A DNA stretch of 64,000 nt from CAYYVJ01 sp964475115 (GTDB lineage: Bacteria > Bacillota > Clostridia > Lachnospirales > Lachnospiraceae). Both the position numbers and the translations under genes were made by a program. The notes under the pieces are model-generated. The model ran no database searches and was not told where the DNA came from. It worked only from the letters and a program-made list of their open reading frames with translations. Below are positions 15,630-24,258 of the stretch, piece by piece. The first letter of the stretch is position 1. Every line of letters starts with the position of its first letter. Where the stretch lies: contig CAYYVJ010000002.1 of the NCBI GenBank assembly GCA_964475115.1, positions 1-64,000 of the forward strand, given 5' to 3'.

Positions 15630-16913
15630 TTACTTAATGTATTCAAACTCAAAGTCATATATTTTTACAGTATCGTCTTCATTAATTCCGAGGGATTCTA
15701 ATTGTTCTAATATTCCTTGTTCTTTTAAGAAATTTTGAAAGAAGTCAAAGCCTCTTTCTGAATCTAAATGAGTATATCCTAGCATACGTTCAACTCTAGG
15801 TCCTTCAACATTAAACAATCCATCTTCTAATTTTTCAACTGTAAAAGGTAATATAGAATCGTCTTCAAGTTTAGGGAAATATTCTCTCTCAAATATAACT
15901 GGTTTGGGGTCAAGTGTAGCTAATAAGCTATTTACATGATATAAAAGCTCTTTTAATCCTTTTCCACTTACAGCAGATATAGGAAATACACTGATACCCT
16001 TTGGTTCAAATTCAGCCTTTATCTTGTCGATCGGACTTTCATCAACATCATAAATAGCATCAATCTTATTTGCAGCAATTACCTGAGGACGTTTTAATAA
16101 TTCCGGATTGTATGCTTCAAGTTCCGAGTTAATCGCATAGATATCTTCTATCGGATCTCGTCCTTCAGTAGACGCAGCATCAACCATATGAATAATTACT
16201 TTTGTTCTTTCTATGTGTCTTAAGAATTCATGACCAAGGCCAATTCCTTCTGAAGCACCTTCAATTAATCCTGGTATATCCGCTATAACAAAACCATTTG
16301 TCTCATCTAAGTCTACCACACCCAAATTTGGATTTAAAGTAGTAAAATGATAATTTGCGATTTTAGGTTTTGCATTTGTTACTCTTGATAAAAAGGTAGA
16401 CTTTCCTACATTTGGAAATCCTACTAGTCCAACATCAGCTATAACTTTTAGTTCAAGGGTGACCCATAACTCTAAAGCTGACTGTCCAGGTTGGGCATAT
16501 TGTGGTGCTTGCATAGTAGCTGTAGCAAAATGTCTATTTCCTTTGCCACCTCTTCCACCTGTAAGGAGAACTTCACGTGTATGCTCTCCAGACATGTCCG
16601 CAATTACTTTTCCTGTCTCTTCATCACGAATAATGGTACCTGCAGGTACTAAAAGAATAAGGTCATTGCCATTTCTTCCTGAACAATTCCTCTTTCCACC
16701 TGGTTCTCCACTTTCTGCCAAATATTTTCTTTTATGTCTATAATCTGTTAAAGTATTTAGTCCCTCATCAACTTGGAAAATAATATTTCCACCTTTTCCG
16801 CCGTCTCCACCATCGGGACCACCACTTGGTTCGTATTTTTCTCTACGAAAGCTAACATGGCCATCGCCACCTTTTCCAGATTTAATAAATATGGTTGCTC
16901 TATCTGCAAACAT
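15630..16913 (-). CDS. obgE: GTPase Obg/CgtA
   Basis: A 427-residue ribosome-assembly and stress GTPase. The glycine-rich OBG domain (1-158; EPSGGPDGGDGGKGG) precedes the G domain with GFPNVGKST, DIPGLIEGA and NKID. The C-terminal OCT domain (about 345-427) is the form found in Firmicutes. It is downstream of rpmA across a strong terminator-like hairpin, so its expression may be partly uncoupled from L21/L27. Confidence 0.97.
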   Translation of the reverse strand: MFADRATIFIKSGKGGDGHVSFRREKYEPSGGPDGGDGGKGGNIIFQVDEGLNTLTDYRHKRKYLAESGEPGGKRNCSGRNGNDLILLVPAGTIIRDEETGKVIADMSGEHTREVLLTGGRGGKGNRHFATATMQAPQYAQPGQSALELWVTLELKVIADVGLVGFPNVGKSTFLSRVTNAKPKIANYHFTTLNPNLGVVDLDETNGFVIADIPGLIEGASEGIGLGHEFLRHIERTKVIIHMVDAASTEGRDPIEDIYAINSELEAYNPELLKRPQVIAANKIDAIYDVDESPIDKIKAEFEPKGISVFPISAVSGKGLKELLYHVNSLLATLDPKPVIFEREYFPKLEDDSILPFTVEKLEDGLFNVEGPRVERMLGYTHLDSERGFDFFQNFLKEQGILEQLESLGINEDDTVKIYDFEFEYIK

Positions 16914-16959
16914 TGTTATACCTCACTTTTATGCGCAAAAAAACGCATAGATAACGGAA

Positions 16960-16994
16960 TAAAAAACGACTTCAAAACTAACGTTTGAAGCCGT
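16960..16994 (-). terminator. Terminator-like hairpin between rpmA and obgE
   Basis: A 12-bp stem (ACGACTTCAAAAC and GTTTGAAGCCGT, one mismatch) followed on the minus strand by six T residues. It could partially end L21-L27 transcripts. A smaller hairpin (ATGCG at 16931-16935, CGCAT at 16944-16948) follows before obgE. Confidence 0.8.
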
Positions 16995-17018
16995 CCATTC
17001 CAGATAATCTTGTTACTA

Positions 17019-17309
17019 TTATTCGTTAGCTGCTACAGGATGGATAGAAACTTGCTTCTTATCTCTTCCTTTTCTTTCAAATCTTACTACACCATCAACT
17101 AATGCAAATAATGTATCATCACCACCACGACCAACATTTTGACCTGGGTGAATCTTTGTTCCACGTTGTCTGTAAAGAATGTTTCCAGCTTTTACAAACT
17201 GTCCGTCTGCTCTTTTCGCACCTAATCTTTTAGACTTGGAATCTCTACCATTTTTAGTAGAACCAACTCCCTTTTTGTGGGCGAATAACTGAAGGTTCAT
17301 TTTTAACAT
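17019..17309 (-). CDS. rpmA: 50S ribosomal protein L27
   Basis: A 96-residue L27 that reaches toward the peptidyl-transferase centre. It starts with the Firmicute N-terminal extension MLKMNLQLFAHKKG, which Prp cleaves to expose the functional AHKKG end. Body motifs GSTKNGRDSKSKRLG and RQRGTKIHPGQNVGRGGDDTLF (shown in parts) are intact. It lies 3 bp after prp. Confidence 0.98.
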   Translation of the reverse strand: MLKMNLQLFAHKKGVGSTKNGRDSKSKRLGAKRADGQFVKAGNILYRQRGTKIHPGQNVGRGGDDTLFALVDGVVRFERKGRDKKQVSIHPVAANE

Positions 17310-17312
17310 GGT

Positions 17313-17642
17313 TTACACCTCCTCGAATGTGACTGATATATATTCAGTATTATTATCTTCTATAATTCCTTTAATTCCTAAACTAAGGGATTCAATTAAA
17401 ATCTTTGACTCTAAACTAACTTGAGATAAAAATTTTAATGACAAAAGCCCTATTTCTTCATCTGTTTTCACTTCTATCTTGTCATTGGTTAAGCTTTCTA
17501 TAGAATTAACAGTATTAATTGATAAAGCTGACACTGCAGCACATACAATATCCTGTCCATATTCCGCAAATCCCGCATGACCTTTTAGTTGAAAACCCAT
17601 ATATTCATTTTTTTTATTTTTATAAAAAGTAACTCTAATCAT
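17313..17642 (-). CDS. prp: Ribosomal-processing cysteine protease Prp
   Basis: A 109-residue Prp (YsxB) that removes the N-terminal extension of L27. The catalytic His lies in LKGHAGFAEYG and the Cys in DIVCAAVSAL, 12 residues later, as in the family. The substrate gene rpmA is directly downstream and carries the matching LQLFAHKKG cleavage region. Confidence 0.95.
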   Translation of the reverse strand: MIRVTFYKNKKNEYMGFQLKGHAGFAEYGQDIVCAAVSALSINTVNSIESLTNDKIEVKTDEEIGLLSLKFLSQVSLESKILIESLSLGIKGIIEDNNTEYISVTFEEV

Positions 17643-17650
17643 AATCTTAA

Positions 17651-17959
17651 TTAAGCATTGATTTTTTCAATCTTAACTTCAGTAAATAGTTGTCTATGTC
17701 CTTGTTTCTTATGATATCCAGTTTTTCTCTTATATTTGTAAACAACGATTTTCTTACCTTTACCTTCGTTTACAACACTTGCTGAAACTGTGGCATTTTC
17801 TACAGTAGGATTTCCTACTACTAAACCATCTTTGTTAACAGCTAATACCTGGTCAAAAGTAACAGTTTCACCAGCTTTAGACTCAAGCTTTTCAACTCTA
17901 ATGATATCGCCTTCAGATACTTTGTACTGTTTTCCACCTGTTGCTATAATTGCGTACAT
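17651..17959 (-). CDS. rplU: 50S ribosomal protein L21
   Basis: A 102-residue L21 with MYAIIATGGKQYKV at the start and YKRKTGYHKKQGHRQ near the end. ATG 17959 is chosen because AGGAGGT lies about seven bases upstream; the in-frame GTG at 17968 overlaps that site. A structured leader and sigma-A promoter precede it. Confidence 0.98.
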   Translation of the reverse strand: MYAIIATGGKQYKVSEGDIIRVEKLESKAGETVTFDQVLAVNKDGLVVGNPTVENATVSASVVNEGKGKKIVVYKYKRKTGYHKKQGHRQLFTEVKIEKINA

Positions 17960-17985
17960 ATACGGCACCTCCTATTATCATTACT

Positions 17986-18043
17986 CGCCAATTGTGGTGA
18001 TTGAACCATACTTCGTTCAATACTTATATAACCTCATTGCGCG
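17986..18043 (-). ncRNA. Structured leader of rplU (candidate L21 leader)
   Basis: The leader can fold as nested stems. CGCGCAAT (18036-18043) pairs with ATTGGCG (17986-17992) with one bulge. A GGT/ACC pair lies inside, and a perfect 7-bp hairpin ATTGAAC/GTTCAAT (18000-18021) is in the centre. Position and shape fit the autoregulatory L21 leaders known upstream of rplU in Firmicutes. The family match was not tested. Confidence 0.5.
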
Positions 18044-18055
18044 GCACACTAAGTT

Positions 18056-18084
18056 ATAGTAGCATTTCTGCAAATTAATGTCAA
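18056..18084 (-). promoter_or_regulatory. Sigma-A promoter of rplU-prp-rpmA
   Basis: TTGACA (18079-18084), 17-base spacer, TACTAT (18056-18061) on the minus strand. The -35 overlaps the stop codon of the upstream sseB-like gene. Confidence 0.8.
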
Positions 18085-18518
18085 CTATTTTTTTGAAGAT
18101 TCTGATTTATATGAAGCATTGTTTCCTTGTTTACAATTATGTTTTCATTAAAAGGATTAATTACAAAGCCATTGTAAGGTGAGTTTTTTTGTAAGGTAAT
18201 GGAACTGAAATTTTTATAATCGCTAACGATAGCTTCATATTCTCCTTCCATTTGCCATTTTTTTAATTCAATCTCGTCTGTAAATGCAATTAAATATTGT
18301 TCACCACCTGCATTCGCTACGTGGGGAAAACGATACATTTTTCTTTCTTCTCCAGTTGACTGTTCTTTTCTCATTGATGATACTGCAGGAGTAAGAAATT
18401 TTGCATGTATCATTTGATTTATAAATGCTGATTGAGTCTGTGGAGAGGGATTTGCCTGCATCACTTTTATACTGATAATTAAATCCATATTATTCATTGT
18501 TTTTTTATTGTCTTCCAT
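18081..18518 (-). CDS. SseB-family protein
   Basis: A 145-residue protein resembling the N-terminal SseB domain: FINQMIHAKFLTPAV, RFPHVANAGGEQYLIAFTDEIELKKW, and SPYNGFVINPFNENIIV. SseB-type proteins have no settled biochemical role. ATG 18518 follows a GGAGG and overlaps the end of rng by 14 bp, which indicates translational coupling. The gene is last in the radical-SAM/RNase G unit. Confidence 0.75.
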   Translation of the reverse strand: MEDNKKTMNNMDLIISIKVMQANPSPQTQSAFINQMIHAKFLTPAVSSMRKEQSTGEERKMYRFPHVANAGGEQYLIAFTDEIELKKWQMEGEYEAIVSDYKNFSSITLQKNSPYNGFVINPFNENIIVNKETMLHINQNLQKNS

Positions 18519-19785
18519 TTTTGTCCTCCATGGTAATATCTCTTGAAATAGGTATTCTCCCACTTCCATGACAATGATTACAGTTGCTAGTCAATTGCTC
18601 ATGTAATGGTTTCTTGCCCTTCTTTCTTGTTAACTCAACTAGATTTAGTTTGCTCATGCCTACTAGCACTGTTTTAATAGGATCTTTGCTTAAGTATGCA
18701 CTGAATTCATTCATAAGCAGTTCCTTGTTTTCATTTGTAGGCATATCAATAAAATCTACTACAATAATACCTGAAAGATTACGCAAACGTAGTTGGCGTG
18801 CAATTTCTTTTGCAGCTTCTAGATTTATTTTCATAATTGTATCATGCTGATTTTTCTTTCCAGCGAACTTACCCGTATTTACATCAATAACTACAAAAGC
18901 CTCTGTTGGTTCGATTACTAAATAACCACCTGATTTTAACCAAACTTGTTTTTTTAATGCTTTATCTAAAATGCTTTCTATATTATACACCTTTATTAAA
19001 GGCCACAGTTTATCTTTATAGAATTTTAGTTTCTTCAAGTCCATAGGTTGGTAGTTTGCTAAATATTCTTTTATCTCATTACAAATATTTTCATCATCTG
19101 TAAGAATTTCTTCTAAATCTTTTGTATACACATCACGAATATTTGTTAGATAATCAGACGGAGCTTTATAGATCAAAGAAAAACAGCTCCTATATTTTGC
19201 TTCAGCCTTTATATGTTGGTATACACCGATTAAAGTCTTCATTTCATCCAAAATCAAGTCAAATTCAGCTGTGGCAGCATTTGTTCGGATGATAAACCCA
19301 TATTCATCAGTAAGAAGATTTTCTGAAAGCTTTGTAAATTCCTTTTTCCAGGATTTTTTATTTATCTTTGCCGAAAAGTTCAAATGTGTATTCCCTAATG
19401 TTAGTACAGAATACTTTCCAGTTAAGTTTATTTTAGATGTGACCACAGGAGCTTTTGATTTTATGTTTTCTTTTGAGACTTGAATCAAAACTTCGTCACC
19501 TATCGTTAGTTTGCCTGAGTTTTCAGAATTTACTTTGTTATGTTTATGATTTTCTTCTAGAGAATAGTAGCCTTTTTGTTCATTTCCAAAGCTAATAAAA
19601 GCAGCATTTATGTTAGAAACGATATTATCTACTTTTCCAATATAAATGTTACCTAGAATTTTATCGGATTCTGAAGAATCTTTAGATTCTTTTAGATCAC
19701 AACTCAATTCCATAATCGTGTTTTCTTCACAAAGAGCCGTAATAATCTTATCTTCTAATTTAGTAATGATTAACTTATTACTCAA
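18505..19785 (-). CDS. rng: Ribonuclease E/G family protein
   Basis: A 426-residue RNase G-type endoribonuclease without the long C-terminal scaffold of RNase E. An S1-like segment (GNIYIGKVDNI, AAFISFG) is followed by the catalytic core with FVVIDVNTGKF, IIVVDFIDM and the zinc-link cysteines (CNHCHGSG). TTG 19785 is the likely start, overlapping the previous gene by 8 bp with AGGAG just upstream. Its place before the L21-L27 unit is conserved in many Clostridia. Confidence 0.93.
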   Translation of the reverse strand: MSNKLIITKLEDKIITALCEENTIMELSCDLKESKDSSESDKILGNIYIGKVDNIVSNINAAFISFGNEQKGYYSLEENHKHNKVNSENSGKLTIGDEVLIQVSKENIKSKAPVVTSKINLTGKYSVLTLGNTHLNFSAKINKKSWKKEFTKLSENLLTDEYGFIIRTNAATAEFDLILDEMKTLIGVYQHIKAEAKYRSCFSLIYKAPSDYLTNIRDVYTKDLEEILTDDENICNEIKEYLANYQPMDLKKLKFYKDKLWPLIKVYNIESILDKALKKQVWLKSGGYLVIEPTEAFVVIDVNTGKFAGKKNQHDTIMKINLEAAKEIARQLRLRNLSGIIVVDFIDMPTNENKELLMNEFSAYLSKDPIKTVLVGMSKLNLVELTRKKGKKPLHEQLTSNCNHCHGSGRIPISRDITMEDKNGRQ

Positions 19786-20479
19786 TTTCTTCTCCTAATT
19801 CTTCTAACGAAATCAAATTGTTATCGTCATTGGTAAATAACTCTAAGCGATGGACTTGAAAAGAAAACTCATCAAAAGGTAGATTAAGAAATTGGCAAAA
19901 AGCATCCATAACAAGCTCAGGTTTTAAATTATTTACACTTCCTGTAGCTAACTTCAGATAAATAGCTTGACCATCTTCAGCGCGATCCATAGAATAAATC
20001 ATTGGTTTTATATCTACTTCTTTTTCACTCTTTTTTGTTTTCTTAAGTATCGTGATTGATTCTTGACTATAAAATTCATTTGCTTTTTCAGCTAGTTTTT
20101 CAGGAGCAAGTGTAAAGTTCTCCTTAAACACAACCATATAATCCGCCCCTGCTACTAAAGACATGGCATTTTTACTTTCTTCAGGCAATACACGGTAGCT
20201 TAATATTTCTATTCCTTCTACCATTACTTGATTTAATGCTGTAACCATTTCCTTGGAAGGACGAGTAGAATTTACTTCTATATCCATATACTCTCCCACA
20301 CTGGTGGCTCCTAATCCTAAAGGTGAAGCAAATGACATAATTTGATGAGGAGAGTATCCGCCAGAATATGCAATATCTACATCTGCTCTTCTCATAGCTT
20401 TTTGGAAGTATCTCATTAAATCTAAATGTCCTATAAATTTCATGGAACCTGTTTTTGAAAACTTAATTCTAATTTTCAA
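19778..20479 (-). CDS. TIGR03936 / DUF2344 radical-SAM-associated protein
   Basis: A 233-residue protein of the TIGR03936 (DUF2344) family. N-terminal motifs are IRIKFSKTGSMKFIGHLDLMR (shown in parts: FSKTGSMKFIGHLD), ALRR-like region KAMRRADV, YSGGYSPHQ and SFASPLGLG. The function is unknown. TTG 20479 has AGGAGGTG about six bases upstream and overlaps the upstream radical SAM gene by 11 bp. In some genomes these two proteins are fused, which implies they act together. Confidence 0.85.
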   Translation of the reverse strand: MKIRIKFSKTGSMKFIGHLDLMRYFQKAMRRADVDIAYSGGYSPHQIMSFASPLGLGATSVGEYMDIEVNSTRPSKEMVTALNQVMVEGIEILSYRVLPEESKNAMSLVAGADYMVVFKENFTLAPEKLAEKANEFYSQESITILKKTKKSEKEVDIKPMIYSMDRAEDGQAIYLKLATGSVNNLKPELVMDAFCQFLNLPFDEFSFQVHRLELFTNDDNNLISLEELGEEIE

Positions 20480-22331
20480 AGCAAACACCTCCTCCAAATA
20501 CTTGAGCACCACAGTTAGAACAAGCTTGTCTGCAATTAGGTGTTACTTTACCTTCTTTTGCTCTTTTTAATTCTCTCTGTAAGAATTGCTTTGTGACTCC
20601 TATATCTATAAAATCCCAAGGTAAAATATCCTCTAAATCACGTTCTCTTGTAGTATAAAAGGCAACATCTATCCCGGTTTCTTCAAAAGCTTCCAACCAC
20701 TTATCATTATGAAAACATTCTGTCCAGGCATCATAAAAACATCCCTTTTCATATGCTCGCACCAAAGCTTTTGATAAACGACGATCACCTCTAGCTAAAA
20801 CACCTTCAATAATAGTCACATCAGCTTCATGCCAATTATATTTTAAACTTTTCCAATTTAACATTTCTTTCATTTTGGCATTTACAGTTCGAGCTTTATT
20901 AAGATAATCTTCTTTTGTATACATCTTAGCCCATTGAAAAGGTGTAAATGGTTTCGGTATAAAGAATGAGGTACTAGCAGTTACTTGAACCTTTCCATTT
21001 CTTTCTTCCTTTGGAATTTCTTCATAATAAACTCTTGCAATCTTATCTGAGAGAACTGCAATTTCTTCCATATCCTCTATCGTTTCAGTAGGAAGCCCAA
21101 GCATAAAATATAGTTTCACGCGGTTCCAGCCTCCATGAAATGCTTCAGAAGCTCCATTTAGAATAGCTTCTTCTGTTAATCCCTTATTAATAACATCTCT
21201 TAATCTTTGGGAGCCTGCTTCTGGCGCAAAAGTAAGACTACTTTTTCTAACATCTTGCACCTTGCTCATAACATCCAAAGAGAATTCATCAATTCTTAAG
21301 GAAGGCAATGAAATATTAACGCCTTTCCCCTTAAATTCTTCTATTAAAAAAGTTACGAGTTCTTTTAATTCTGTATAATCACTAGAACTTAATGAACTAA
21401 GGGAAATTTCTTCATGACCCGTATTTTTCAACATTTTATAAGCTAAATCCTTTAGAAACTCTAGACTTCTTTCTCTAACAGGACGGTACACCATACCTGC
21501 CTGGCAAAAACGACAGCCTCTTATACATCCACGTAAAATTTCTAGCACAACTCTATCTTGGGTTGCTTTAATAAAAGGCACAATAGGTTTTTCTGGATAA
21601 TAAGTATTACTTACATCCAATTCTATTACCTTCTTTATTTTATCCGGTGCACTATTATTATTTGGCTTAAAACTCGAGATAGTACCATCTTCGTTATATA
21701 CAACATCATAAAACATAGGTACATAAATACCTGGTACGGATGTTGCTTTTTCAAGGAAATCAAATCGACTTCCTCCTTGTACTTTGTTCTCTTTATATAA
21801 GTCTAAAAGAAGACCGTAGGAATTTTCGCCTTCTCCAATATAAAACAAATCAAAAAAATCTGCCAGAGGTTCCGGATTATAAGTACAAGGTCCACCGCCA
21901 ATAACAATAGGATATTCTTCTCCTCTGTCTTTAGCATAAAGGGGAATTTGGCTTAAATCTAATATTTGTAGTACATTGCTATAACACATTTCATATTGTA
22001 AGGTAATGCCTAAAAAATCAAAATCCTTTATGGGATCTTGTGATTCTAAAGCAAAGAGAGGGACATTCTCCTCTCTCATAATTTTATCTAAATCCAGCCA
22101 AGGAGAATAAACACGCTCACAATATACATCTTCTCTTTTGTTAAACATATCGTAGAGTATTTGTATACCTAAATGTGACATTCCAATCTCATAAACATCA
22201 GGAAAACACATAGCAAAGCGTATATCTACTTGTGTTGGATCTTTTACTACTGAATTTACTTCATTTCCTATATATCTAGCTGGTTTTTCAATACTTAATA
22301 ATATTTTATCAGTTAATGCTAATTTTCTCAT
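20469..22331 (-). CDS. TIGR03960 B12-binding/radical SAM protein
   Basis: A 620-residue radical SAM enzyme. The N-terminal part (about 35-190) resembles a cobalamin-binding fold (FPDVYEIGMSHLG, IGGGPCTYNPEP). The iron-sulfur motif C-x3-C-x2-C is at Cys269, Cys273 and Cys276 (GCIRGCRFCQAG). The C-terminal part holds a CRQACSNCG-like cysteine cluster. The substrate is unknown. It is tightly coupled to the DUF2344 gene and RNase G, hinting at an RNA- or ribosome-related modification; this is inference from neighbourhood only. Confidence 0.88.
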   Translation of the reverse strand: MRKLALTDKILLSIEKPARYIGNEVNSVVKDPTQVDIRFAMCFPDVYEIGMSHLGIQILYDMFNKREDVYCERVYSPWLDLDKIMREENVPLFALESQDPIKDFDFLGITLQYEMCYSNVLQILDLSQIPLYAKDRGEEYPIVIGGGPCTYNPEPLADFFDLFYIGEGENSYGLLLDLYKENKVQGGSRFDFLEKATSVPGIYVPMFYDVVYNEDGTISSFKPNNNSAPDKIKKVIELDVSNTYYPEKPIVPFIKATQDRVVLEILRGCIRGCRFCQAGMVYRPVRERSLEFLKDLAYKMLKNTGHEEISLSSLSSSDYTELKELVTFLIEEFKGKGVNISLPSLRIDEFSLDVMSKVQDVRKSSLTFAPEAGSQRLRDVINKGLTEEAILNGASEAFHGGWNRVKLYFMLGLPTETIEDMEEIAVLSDKIARVYYEEIPKEERNGKVQVTASTSFFIPKPFTPFQWAKMYTKEDYLNKARTVNAKMKEMLNWKSLKYNWHEADVTIIEGVLARGDRRLSKALVRAYEKGCFYDAWTECFHNDKWLEAFEETGIDVAFYTTRERDLEDILPWDFIDIGVTKQFLQRELKRAKEGKVTPNCRQACSNCGAQVFGGGVCFEN

Positions 22332-22354
22332 TCTATTTCCTTTTGTTTTGTATT

Positions 22355-22384
22355 AATTCTAACACCAAAACTGGCGTTGGAATT
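22355..22384. repeat. Hairpin between pepT and the radical SAM gene
   Basis: A 13-position imperfect inverted repeat (AATTCTAACACCA and TGGCGTTGGAATT, loop AAAC). A T-rich tract follows it on the plus strand only, so it would end antisense rather than gene-sense transcripts. It lies in the leader of the radical SAM gene. Confidence 0.4.
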
Positions 22385-22426
22385 TTATTTTTTTGTGTTT
22401 TTTCTTTGATGTTACTAAATATTATC

Positions 22427-23668
22427 CTACAACACCCCATATATCTTAACAATTTCTATTATAAGCTCTACTATTTTTTCCATTGACTGAACTGGAATAT
22501 ATTCATATCTCCCATGAAAATTATGACCACCTGTGCATATATTAGGACAAGGTAATCCCATATAAGATAAACGTGCCCCATCTGTACCACCACGAATCGG
22601 TGTAATGATTGGAGTAATGCCTAAAGATTCCATTGCTTTTTTTGCATTGGATATTAAATGCATATGTGGCTCAATCTTCTCTTTCATATTAAAATATGAG
22701 TCTTTTACTGTAACTTCAAATGTTCCCTGTCCATATTTTTCATTTAAATAGCTTCCGATTTTCTTAAATGTTTCTTTCTTCTGTTCAAATAGTTCTTTAT
22801 TATGGTCACGAATAATATAATCCATAGATGTTGTATCTACAGAACCATTGATTCCATCTAAGTGAAAAAATCCTTCATATAGTTCTGTGTATGCTGGATT
22901 ATCAAAAGTAGGTAACATACTTTGAAACTCCATTGCAAGTAAGATGGCATTTAGCATTTGTCCTTTTGCTGAACCTGGATGTATGCTCTTTCCGTTTATC
23001 GTTACTTTTCCACTGGCAGCATTAAAGTTTTCATATTCCAGCTCTCCTAACTGTCCGCCGTCAATGGTATAGGCAAAATCTGCTCCAAATTTCTTTACAT
23101 CAAATAAATCAGCTCCCCTTCCAACCTCTTCATCAGGAGTGAAAGCGATTTTAATTGTTCCATGTTTAATATTAGGGTTCTTCAGAAGAATTTCTGCCAT
23201 AGCCATGATTTCTGCTACACCAGCTTTATCATCTGCACCTAAAAGGGTATTTCCATCTGTAACAATAAGATCTTGTCCAATATAATTTTTTAATTCTGGG
23301 AATTCATTTGCTGATAAAATATATCCTAATTCTTTATTTAATTCGATATCAGATCCATCATAATTTTCTACAACAGAGGGCTTTACATCTTTTCCTGTTA
23401 CGGCTGGAGAGGTGTCTACATGAGATACAAATCCAAGAACAGGTATATTTTTGTCGTTTTCTATGTTACTTGGTATTTCCGCATATACATAACCATGGTC
23501 GTTCATAAAAGCATTAGAAGCTCCCATTTCTTTCAGCTCTTCTACTAACATTCTACTCAAATCTTTTTGTTTTTCACTACTTGGAATCGTTTCTATTTCA
23601 GGAACAGCCTCTGTGTCCACTTTAACATAACGTAAAAACTTTTCTATTACAGGTGAATATTCTTTCAT
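22427..23668 (-). CDS. pepT: Peptidase T (tripeptide aminopeptidase)
   Basis: A 413-residue M20 zinc aminopeptidase that releases N-terminal residues from tripeptides in the cytosol. Metal-site motifs are GFVSHVDTSP, LLGADDKAG, TPDEEVGRGAD, IDGGQLGELEYE and the C-terminal IRGGTDGARLS and GGHNFHGRYE. ATG 23668 is chosen for its GGAGG site; an in-frame extension to 23692 would overlap the upstream gene. Confidence 0.96.
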   Translation of the reverse strand: MKEYSPVIEKFLRYVKVDTEAVPEIETIPSSEKQKDLSRMLVEELKEMGASNAFMNDHGYVYAEIPSNIENDKNIPVLGFVSHVDTSPAVTGKDVKPSVVENYDGSDIELNKELGYILSANEFPELKNYIGQDLIVTDGNTLLGADDKAGVAEIMAMAEILLKNPNIKHGTIKIAFTPDEEVGRGADLFDVKKFGADFAYTIDGGQLGELEYENFNAASGKVTINGKSIHPGSAKGQMLNAILLAMEFQSMLPTFDNPAYTELYEGFFHLDGINGSVDTTSMDYIIRDHNKELFEQKKETFKKIGSYLNEKYGQGTFEVTVKDSYFNMKEKIEPHMHLISNAKKAMESLGITPIITPIRGGTDGARLSYMGLPCPNICTGGHNFHGRYEYIPVQSMEKIVELIIEIVKIYGVL

Positions 23669-23688
23669 CGTTTTTCCTCCATTTTTTA

Positions 23689-24051
23689 TCATTTCGTTCT
23701 TAATAAAGTCTCGACTATTTTACTAATGTTGTCATTATACCAAAAAGTCATCATATCTTCAAACTCAATATTATAACTTATTAATGTTCTTATTTTTTCG
23801 CTTGTAAGGGAAAATAAATCAAAATTAAAATCATCCATTAGATAAACGATTCCTAGCAAAGCAAATGAAATTCCAAATCGAAGAAACAGTTTGGAGTTTT
23901 TTACTTCCGTATAATTCGAATCACTATACTCTTGATTATTGTTTAATCTCGATAAGCCTTTTCTATGAAATAATGCTTCTTTATTTGCATCTGAAATAGC
24001 ACGCATACGATTAATTGAATCCATCCGCTGGCTAATATGTTCTAAATTCAT
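23689..24051 (-). CDS. Small hypothetical membrane protein
   Basis: A 120-residue protein that I do not recognise. Residues 1-65 are charged and helical (ISQRMDSINRMRAISDANKEA). One hydrophobic segment (about 67-85, LFLRFGISFALLGIVYL) is probably a membrane anchor, and the C-terminus is acidic to mixed. ATG 24051 is preceded by GGAGG. It lies 20 bp upstream of pepT and may be co-transcribed with it. Confidence 0.6.
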   Translation of the reverse strand: MNLEHISQRMDSINRMRAISDANKEALFHRKGLSRLNNNQEYSDSNYTEVKNSKLFLRFGISFALLGIVYLMDDFNFDLFSLTSEKIRTLISYNIEFEDMMTFWYNDNISKIVETLLRTK

Positions 24052-24078
24052 TTCTGCTCCTCCTATTTCGCTTTTAAT

Positions 24079-24125
24079 CTTGATAAATGATTTACATAAT
24101 AATATTATGTAAATCATTTATCAAG
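24079..24125. repeat. Perfect 22-bp AT-rich inverted repeat
   Basis: Arms 24079-24100 and 24104-24125 are exact reverse complements around a 3-base centre. No U-tract follows on either strand, so it is not a classical terminator. It lies about 30 bp upstream of the small membrane-protein gene, where it could be an operator or a cruciform/RNA hairpin. Confidence 0.8.
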
Positions 24126-24187
24126 AAATCACATAATATAAGCTGTTTTAGGATATGCAGTTATTTTAGAAATTATGATATAATGAA

Positions 24188-24219
24188 GCAGAAATACTTG
24201 CTTGTAAGTGTATTTCTGC
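24188..24219 (-). terminator. Hairpin downstream of the ABC exporter genes
   Basis: A perfect 10-bp stem (GCAGAAATAC and GTATTTCTGC) with a 12-base loop lies about 40 bp past the exporter stop codon. The following minus-strand sequence is only moderately T-rich. Confidence 0.5.
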
Positions 24220-24258
24220 AAATGTTGATCATGAATCTTCAATTCATAATATATTATA

